From the NCBI RefSeq assembly GCF_041415945.1, contig NZ_JBGCUS010000002.1, positions 1 to 64,000 on the forward strand: a stretch of 64,000 nucleotides of DNA. Direction: 5' to 3'. Below the pieces are notes generated by a model that did no database searches, was not told the DNA's origin, and saw only the letters and a program-made list of their open reading frames with translations. How positions within the stretch are numbered: position 1 is the first letter of the stretch; each line of letters begins with the position of its first letter. Source of the stretch: Ancylobacter sp. IITR112 (GTDB lineage Bacteria; Pseudomonadota; Alphaproteobacteria; Rhizobiales; Xanthobacteraceae). Positions 59,502 to 64,000 of the stretch are shown one piece after another. The position numbers and the translations under genes were made by a program.

Positions 59502-60376
59502 CGGCTTATCCGCATCTCGATCCCGCCGTTCAGGCCTATGCCGATCTGCCCGCGCGGGAGCGCATCGAGCACATCCGGGTGGATCGATGGATCGACTATC
59601 CGCGTGCCCGCCAGGCGCTCGACAAGCTCGAAGAGCTGCTGTTGTTTCCCAAGCGCGCCCGCATGCCCAACCTGCTGATCTTCGGCGCCTCGGGCATGGG
59701 CAAGACGATGATTATCGAGAAGTTCGTGCGCGCTCATCCGCCTCGGTTCGATGAGCGCAGCGGAATCCATCACCGGCCTGTCATCGTCGTGCAGATGGTC
59801 CCCTCCCCGGATGAGGGGCGGTTTTATCATCGCCTTCTGTCGGTGATTGGCGCGCCGCCGCCAACCCGTGCCACACTCGGACAGCTCGAAACGCAGGCGC
59901 TGCGGCTGCTTCAGGAAACCGCGCCACGCATGCTGATCATTGACGAGGTTCAGAATCTGATTGCGGGCACCTACCGGGAACAGCGCCGAATGCTCAATCT
60001 GCTGCGCTTCCTCGGTAACGAACTGCGGATTCCCCTGATCTGCCTTGGCTCGCACGAGGCGCGTGATGCGATCCGGGGCGATGCCCACCTCAACAGCCGC
60101 TTTGAGCCGTACGGCTTGCCGCCGTGGCGGCACGATGCCGACTTCCATGGCCTGATCGGCGGTCTCCTCTACTCCTTGCCGCTGCGCCTGCCGTCCGAGA
60201 TGACGGACAGCGCGCTCAAGCGGCTTGTCGAAGCCAATGGCGGCATCACGGCATCGATCTTCCGGATGGTGATCGAGCTCGCCACGGATGCCATCCTCTC
60301 GGGAACCGAGCGGATCACGCCGACTGCGATCCTCGATCATCGTGTCGCCGCGCCGGCGACCTTCGCCGCGGCCTAA
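59492..60376 (+). CDS. tniB: TniB, AAA+ transposition regulator
   Basis: A 294-residue ATPase of the TniB/TnsC/MuB type. Walker A IFGASGMGKTMI (64-75), Walker B RMLIIDEVQNLI near 149-160, sensor-like CLGSHEARDAIRG near 188. It activates TniA and selects target DNA. The start overlaps the end of tniA by ten bases; tniQ follows after three bases. Confidence 0.92.
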   Translation: MGMTAYPHLDPAVQAYADLPARERIEHIRVDRWIDYPRARQALDKLEELLLFPKRARMPNLLIFGASGMGKTMIIEKFVRAHPPRFDERSGIHHRPVIVVQMVPSPDEGRFYHRLLSVIGAPPPTRATLGQLETQALRLLQETAPRMLIIDEVQNLIAGTYREQRRMLNLLRFLGNELRIPLICLGSHEARDAIRGDAHLNSRFEPYGLPPWRHDADFHGLIGGLLYSLPLRLPSEMTDSALKRLVEANGGITASIFRMVIELATDAILSGTERITPTAILDHRVAAPATFAAA

Positions 60377-60379
60377 ACC

Positions 60380-61357
60380 GTGACGGGGGAGGGGAGGGCG
60401 CCGCTGCCGATCGTGCCGCCGCCCTTTCGAGACGAGCGGCTGAGTTCCTGGCTGGAGCGGATCGCCGACGTCTATCTGGTGTCCCTGGACGAGCTGCAAG
60501 CGCATATTGGTTGCGTTCGTCCGGCATTGCAGCTTGAGTTCGAGCCTGTGCAGGCCGACATGGAGCGCATCGCAGTCGCGACGAACAGTTCGGCCGAACG
60601 TCTGTTCGCCATGACCTTCCGTGGCGCACCGCCGCGCTATCGCAGCCTGCTTCGACCCAGCTCCAGAGAGATTTGCCCGGCCTGCTCGCGCGGCACGCAA
60701 CGACCGCAGCGTCTGAGAGGCTGGTCGTTTGCCTTTGCGTTCTGGTGCGATCGGCACCGTGAGCCACTATTCGGCGGCGAAATGAGCGGCGTCAGCGCGC
60801 TCGGCGATGAAGCATCAGGCCGTCGGGGTGCGGAAGTCCTGCTTCAATGGGCAATGGAGAGGGAGATTGCCGCGATTCCTGTCGGCTCGGTGCTGTCGCT
60901 GCTGCTTTTGCCGTCTCGGAAATCGTCGCCTCCGGAACCGTGGGAACTCGCGCACTTGCCGATCCCGCATCAGCGCGATCCTTCCGTTCTGTCGCGACCC
61001 TGCCGGCGCCCGGTTCTGAGTGTCGTGGTGCCGGAATTCAGGACTGCGGTGCCGATCAGCGATCAGCGTCTGTCTTCAACCATCGCCGATCTGCCGAGTG
61101 CGCCACGGGCGGAGCGGTACGCGCTTGCCATCGGCGTTGCCCGGGTTCTGAAGAATCCGATCGGCGCGATCGTTCGTGTCCTGGAGGTTTCCGACGAGTT
61201 CGGCCGAAAGAAGGTAATGGCGCTGATCGACGGATGGCCGGCGGCAATCCGCTACGCTGTCGGACGTGCCGCTCCCTGCACCAGGCACAGCGGGGAGGCC
61301 GGAAGAGCGGTGACAGGTGCCCGTTTCAGCCATCAACGGGTTCAAGCGCTCTCCTGA
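60380..61357 (+). CDS. tniQ: TniQ, target-site/accessory transposition protein
   Basis: A 325-residue TniQ-family protein. The N-terminal part PLPIVPPPFRDERLSSWLER then IADVYLVSLDEL is typical, followed by the zinc finger CPACSRGT...WCDRHREPLF with Cys-x2-Cys and Cys-x2-His. The start is a GTG at 60380. TniQ links TniB/TniA to target selection; in CRISPR-associated Tn7-like elements it bridges to Cascade, but no CRISPR genes are present here. Confidence 0.88.
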   Translation: MTGEGRAPLPIVPPPFRDERLSSWLERIADVYLVSLDELQAHIGCVRPALQLEFEPVQADMERIAVATNSSAERLFAMTFRGAPPRYRSLLRPSSREICPACSRGTQRPQRLRGWSFAFAFWCDRHREPLFGGEMSGVSALGDEASGRRGAEVLLQWAMEREIAAIPVGSVLSLLLLPSRKSSPPEPWELAHLPIPHQRDPSVLSRPCRRPVLSVVVPEFRTAVPISDQRLSSTIADLPSAPRAERYALAIGVARVLKNPIGAIVRVLEVSDEFGRKKVMALIDGWPAAIRYAVGRAAPCTRHSGEAGRAVTGARFSHQRVQALS

Positions 61358-61745
61358 TCCCCCAAAAAAGCTGGAGGCCCGCCAAGGCCGCTCAGAAGCC
61401 CGCAGGCGGCCACTAGCCGTTTTCCGACCCTTGCCTCGCCCAACCCGTTCGATCGGCCTCAGCGGCCTCCTGACGAGGTCGATGGAATGGGGTCTGCGTC
61501 CGCATCCGGCGACGTCCACCGAACAGCAGGCTGTCTTCAAGATGTGCGAGCCGCGCTTGGCCGGGCTTCCGCGCTGATCGGGGCGGTATTCCCGAGACAA
61601 TGTCCATCCAAACCGGAAATCGTGAGACTGCGTAACAAGGCGCGCCTCTGGCTGGGAAAGGCGTCTGGAAACCAACGATTTCAGTCTGTTAGCAACGCGC
61701 CCAGCTCTGGATCTGGCAGGCTGTCTCACGAAAACCGCTTCAAAA
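61358..61745. other. Non-coding right arm of the TniABQ transposon
   Basis: About 390 bases after tniQ without a supported gene. In Tn5053-like elements this place holds a resolvase gene and res site; neither is seen. It ends in the TGAGAC-bearing terminal repeats. Confidence 0.5.
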
Positions 61746-61806
61746 AACGGCTCGACGGCGGCCGAGTCTCACGAATTCCGGTCTGCTGACACGGTCTGCT
61801 GACAAT

Positions 61807-61824
61807 TTCAGGGGGCAACGTCAT
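61807..61824 (-). repeat. Orphan terminal inverted repeat of the first IS3-family element
   Basis: TTTCAGGGGGCAACGTCA is the inverse of the left end at 53342, identical for 18 bases. Only the tip of the element is present, directly against the transposon end at 61804. It indicates a former IS copy replaced or deleted by the transposon. Confidence 0.8.
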
Positions 61825-61854
61825 CGATCATCTCCTCTATAAAGAGCAATACGA

Positions 61855-61875
61855 CCGATAATGCAACATTATCGG
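61855..61875. repeat. Perfect 21-bp palindrome upstream of DUF1403
   Basis: CCGATAATG-CAA-CATTATCGG has 9-bp arms. It could be an operator for the DUF1403-scpB pair or a tyrosine-recombinase crossover-type site. Confidence 0.6.
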
Positions 61876-61957
61876 ACGTTTTTATTCGGCGACAGGGCGT
61901 GCGCTTCATGGCGTTTCTTCTGGCTCAAACCGCACAGCGCATCTATCCTTCCGGACG

Positions 61958-62908
61958 ATGCCCGCGCCCGATTCGACCCTGCCCGCCGCCTCCGATGCGC
62001 CCGCCGTGCCCGGCTGGGCGATCCCGCGCGCGCATGTCGAGGATCCGGCCGAGGCTGCCTATCTGGCCGGCGCGGCGTTGAATTCACTCGACAATCTCGT
62101 GCGTGCCGAGCCCACCTGGGCTGGCGCCTGGCGCCGGCGGCTTGCCCTGCGCGCCGCGGCGGCGACCGGCCGGCTGCTTGGTCATCGCGAGGACGAGGCG
62201 GCGCTGCGCGACGCCTGGCACCTGCGCCCCGCCGGCGCCGATCCCGGGCCGGCCGGCAATGTCCTGGCGGCGTGGCGACGGCTTGCTTCCCGCTCGCCGG
62301 CGATCGACGGCGACGGGCTGCGCGCGATCGTCGGCCTGCTCGGCCTCGCCTGGAGCGACAGGTTTGCCGCGATCCCCGAGTTCGTCGCCGAGCACGCGCG
62401 CGCGAGCCGGCCGGCCCCGCTGGTCGCCGCGACTGTGGCTGACGAGGTTGCGGCAAGCGGTCCTCAGGCCGAGGCGCTGGCCTGGTGGTGCGCCGATCTG
62501 GCGCTCGCCGCGCGTTTCCGGTGGCCTTTCGCCGTGCCGATCCTGGCGACGCAGATCCATGCGCCGCTGCTGCGCGGCGGCCCAAGCCGGAGGCGCCTGC
62601 GGCCGGGAGAGGAGGGGTTTGCGCGCGCGGCCTGTGTCGCGGCCGCGGCGGGCGGGGCGGAGGCCTGCCGGCTCGCCGGCGAGATCGCCGCCCGCGGCCG
62701 GCGCCTCGAGGCGGCGACGCCGAAGCTGCGGACAAAGGGGGCAGGGGAGGCGATCCGGCTTCTGCTCGACGACGACGCGGTGTTGGGATCGCTGACGACG
62801 CCGGCGCTGTCGCGCTGGGCGGCGCGACGGCTGTTCGACCGCCTGCACACGCTCGGCGCGGTGCGCGAGCTCAGCGGCAGGCCGAGCTTCCGGCTCTACG
62901 GATTGTAG
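61958..62908 (+). CDS. DUF1403-family protein
   Basis: A 316-residue DUF1403 protein, a family found beside scpB-like genes in Rhizobiales. Segments: PGWAIPRAHVEDPAEAAYLA (about 18-37) then GAALNSLDNLVRAEPTWAGA with WRRRLALRAAAATGRLLGHR, EALAWWCADLALAARFRWPF near 173-192, and RAACVAAAAGGAEACRLAGE. It ends RELSGRPSFRLYGL. Alanine-rich, helical, soluble. The function is unknown; tight linkage to scpB (two bases) suggests a role in chromosome or plasmid organisation. Confidence 0.85.
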   Translation: MPAPDSTLPAASDAPAVPGWAIPRAHVEDPAEAAYLAGAALNSLDNLVRAEPTWAGAWRRRLALRAAAATGRLLGHREDEAALRDAWHLRPAGADPGPAGNVLAAWRRLASRSPAIDGDGLRAIVGLLGLAWSDRFAAIPEFVAEHARASRPAPLVAATVADEVAASGPQAEALAWWCADLALAARFRWPFAVPILATQIHAPLLRGGPSRRRLRPGEEGFARAACVAAAAGGAEACRLAGEIAARGRRLEAATPKLRTKGAGEAIRLLLDDDAVLGSLTTPALSRWAARRLFDRLHTLGAVRELSGRPSFRLYGL

Positions 62909-62910
62909 CC

Positions 62911-63636
62911 ATGGCACGCCGGCGTCGCGCAGAGGGAGTTCTCGACACCGAGCTCGCCGAGCTTCCGCCGGAGCTGCGCTGGCGCGAATGGGTCGCGCGG
63001 GTCGAGGCGGTGATCTTCGCGGCGCCCGGTCCGGTCGAGCGCGAGACGCTCGCCCGTGTGGTCGGCCGCGCCTGCAGCATCGAGCTCGTCATCGACGACA
63101 TCCGCGAAAATTTGCGCGGTCACGCCTACGACCTGGTTTCGGTCGCCGGCGGCTGGCAGCTGCGTTCGCGGCCGCGCTACGCCGAGGCGATCCATGCCGC
63201 CTTCGGCTCGACGCCGGCGCCGGTGCAGCTCTCCCAGGGCGAGATGCTGGTGCTGGCCTGCATCGCCTACCACCAGCCGGTGACGCGGGCCGAGCTCGGC
63301 GAGATGATCGGCAAGCAGGTCAGCCGCGACACCATCGCCGAGCTGCGCGCGCTCGGCTTCATCGCCGCCGGCCCGCGCAGCCCGCAGCCGGGCGCGCCAT
63401 ACACTTATGTCACGACGAAGGGGTTTCTGTCTCATTTCGGCCTCGACACGCTGCGCGACCTGCCCGACATGGAGGCGCTGGAGGATGCCGGCCTGCTCAG
63501 CAAAGACACGCTGCTGGCCGATGATATTCCGCTGGGGCTCATGGCGGGCGAGGGAGACGAGGAGGACCTGGACGGAGACGACGTCACGGATGACGAGCCT
63601 TACGACCTCGACGACGGATCAGGTGGGAACGGATGA
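62911..63636 (+). CDS. ScpB-like protein (SMC-ScpAB family)
   Basis: A 241-residue ScpB-family protein made of two winged-helix domains: WREWVARVEAVIFAAPGPVE, TLARVVGRACSIELVIDDI, RPRYAEAIHAAFGSTPAPVQ, LSQGEMLVLACIAYHQPVTR and ELGEMIGKQVSRDTIAELRA with TTKGFLSHFGLDTLRDLPDM, the diagnostic end. The tail is acidic (EGDEEDLDGDDVTDDEPYDL). It is a plasmid paralog of the condensin partner ScpB, without scpA or smc nearby. Confidence 0.88.
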   Translation: MARRRRAEGVLDTELAELPPELRWREWVARVEAVIFAAPGPVERETLARVVGRACSIELVIDDIRENLRGHAYDLVSVAGGWQLRSRPRYAEAIHAAFGSTPAPVQLSQGEMLVLACIAYHQPVTRAELGEMIGKQVSRDTIAELRALGFIAAGPRSPQPGAPYTYVTTKGFLSHFGLDTLRDLPDMEALEDAGLLSKDTLLADDIPLGLMAGEGDEEDLDGDDVTDDEPYDLDDGSGGNG

Positions 63637-63785
63637 CCGTTGTTGACGATCACGACGAAGACGGCCCCATGAGCGTGCGCGAACATCACCTCGTCGTCGC
63701 GACGGCAAGCCGCTGATCCGATGCTGAGCTGCACGGCGGCCGTTGAGACATAAGCCTCAAGAAGCTGCTTCCGCGAATATCTGCC
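63637..63785. other. Intergenic region before the right-edge gene
   Basis: 150 bases between convergent genes. No gene or clear terminator is evident. Confidence 0.4.
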
Positions 63786-64000
63786 CTAATGCTGGTTGCC
63801 CGTGGGAGCCACCGGCGCGGATTTGTTCAGCGACGCCAGAGGATGGCGGAAGTAGTGTTCGTTCATGATCTTGGTGATCGCGCCCGATTTCGCCAGCCCA
63901 AGATAGGCGCGCACAGCGTCGCCATCTCTCCATACGATCTCAAACCTCGGATCGGCGGCCTGATCCGCGAGCCACGCGGCCGCGTCGGGGCGGAAGCGGC
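63786..64000 (-). CDS. C-terminal part of an unrecognised protein, cut by the window edge
   Basis: A leftward open frame runs from the right edge to a TAG at 63788. The last 71 residues include AAWLADQAADPRFEIVWRDG, DAVRAYLGLAKSGAITKIMN and EHYFRHPLASLNKSAPVAP. The composition is that of a real protein (balanced, helical), but I do not recognise the family. Its start lies outside the window. Confidence 0.6.
   Translation of the reverse strand, partial: RFRPDAAAWLADQAADPRFEIVWRDGDAVRAYLGLAKSGAITKIMNEHYFRHPLASLNKSAPVAPTGNQH

Larger units (their letters stand above)
57746..61804 (+). mobile_element. Cargo-less TniA-TniB-TniQ transposon
   Basis: The left end TGTCAGC-CGACGG...TTCATGAGACTGG and the right end, inverted, TGTCAGC-AGACCGG..TTCGTGAGACTCGG match over about 30 bases. 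Further TGAGAC-centred motifs recur inside both ends (57799, 57818, 57869 approximately; right side near 61726 and 61764), as expected of multiple transposase-binding sites. The right terminus is tandemly duplicated (GGTCTGCTGACAC twice). No 5-bp target duplication was found. It contains only the three transposition genes. Confidence 0.8.

Noticed and set aside
57746..61804. CRISPR-associated Tn7-like transposon
   Set aside because: TniA, TniB and TniQ are present but no cas gene or repeat-spacer array lies in the window.
53342..61824. Composite transposon bounded by two copies of the first IS
   Set aside because: The right copy is only an 18-bp tip, not a full IS, and no outer target duplication was found.
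1..64000. tRNA, rRNA genes or CRISPR arrays
   Set aside because: None were recognised in reading the window.

Overview
The window is GC-rich and reads as a segment of a conjugative repABC plasmid, or a replicon derived from one, from an alphaproteobacterium most likely of the order Hyphomicrobiales (Rhizobiales). Support comes from a repABC replication/partition cassette with a parS-like site and an antisense-RNA gene; a gene-for-gene copy of the Ti-plasmid transfer system (traCDG / oriT / traAFBH, and traI-trbBCDEJKLFGHI); and rhizobial plasmid accessory families (DUF736, DUF1173, DUF1259, DUF1403, ArdC). I saw no rRNA, tRNA or CRISPR array. The exact species cannot be read from the sequence.

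Layout. 1-5.9 kb: a ParS/MbcA-type antitoxin at the left edge, an orphan ParB-like protein and a tightly overlapping run of small unrecognised genes. 6.3-19.2 kb: a metal-resistance island. Its first half is nickel/cobalt-like (HupE-family protein, His-rich periplasmic protein, CsoR/RcnR-type repressor with a palindromic operator, two NicO/RcnA-type exporters, an NreB-like MFS exporter, a YqaA-like protein and a hydrolase fold lacking its nucleophile). Its second half is chromate-related (secreted DUF1259 and two other exported proteins, a stand-alone ChrB C-terminal domain, a superoxide dismutase-rhodanese fusion, and divergent chrB-chrA). 19.5-24.8 kb: plasmid backbone genes separated by unusually long leaders, which fall into two families of repeated non-coding elements.

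24.8-46.2 kb: conjugation. DUF1173 and traG-traD-traC run left and traA-traF-traB-traH run right from a recognisable oriT. traM follows after a decayed VOC-family gene and a structured intergenic stretch. The complete trb mating-pore operon is headed by the acyl-homoserine-lactone synthase gene traI. TraR, the expected quorum-sensing activator, was not found. 46.6-50.4 kb: repA-parS-repB-ctRNA-repC. 50.4-53.2 kb: an AbiE-type toxin-antitoxin pair, a tyrosine recombinase and a Phd/VapC pair.

53.3-61.8 kb: nested mobile DNA. An IS3-family element truncates a TPR/cold-shock-like gene; a second IS3-family element splits a serine recombinase gene; then comes a cargo-less TniA-TniB-TniQ transposon abutting a remnant end of the first IS. 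61.9-64 kb: DUF1403 and ScpB genes and the 3' end of an unrecognised gene.

Together the genes describe a self-transmissible, quorum-sensing-type plasmid carrying metal-oxyanion and divalent-metal efflux cargo, stabilised by partition and toxin-antitoxin systems and reshaped by transposons.
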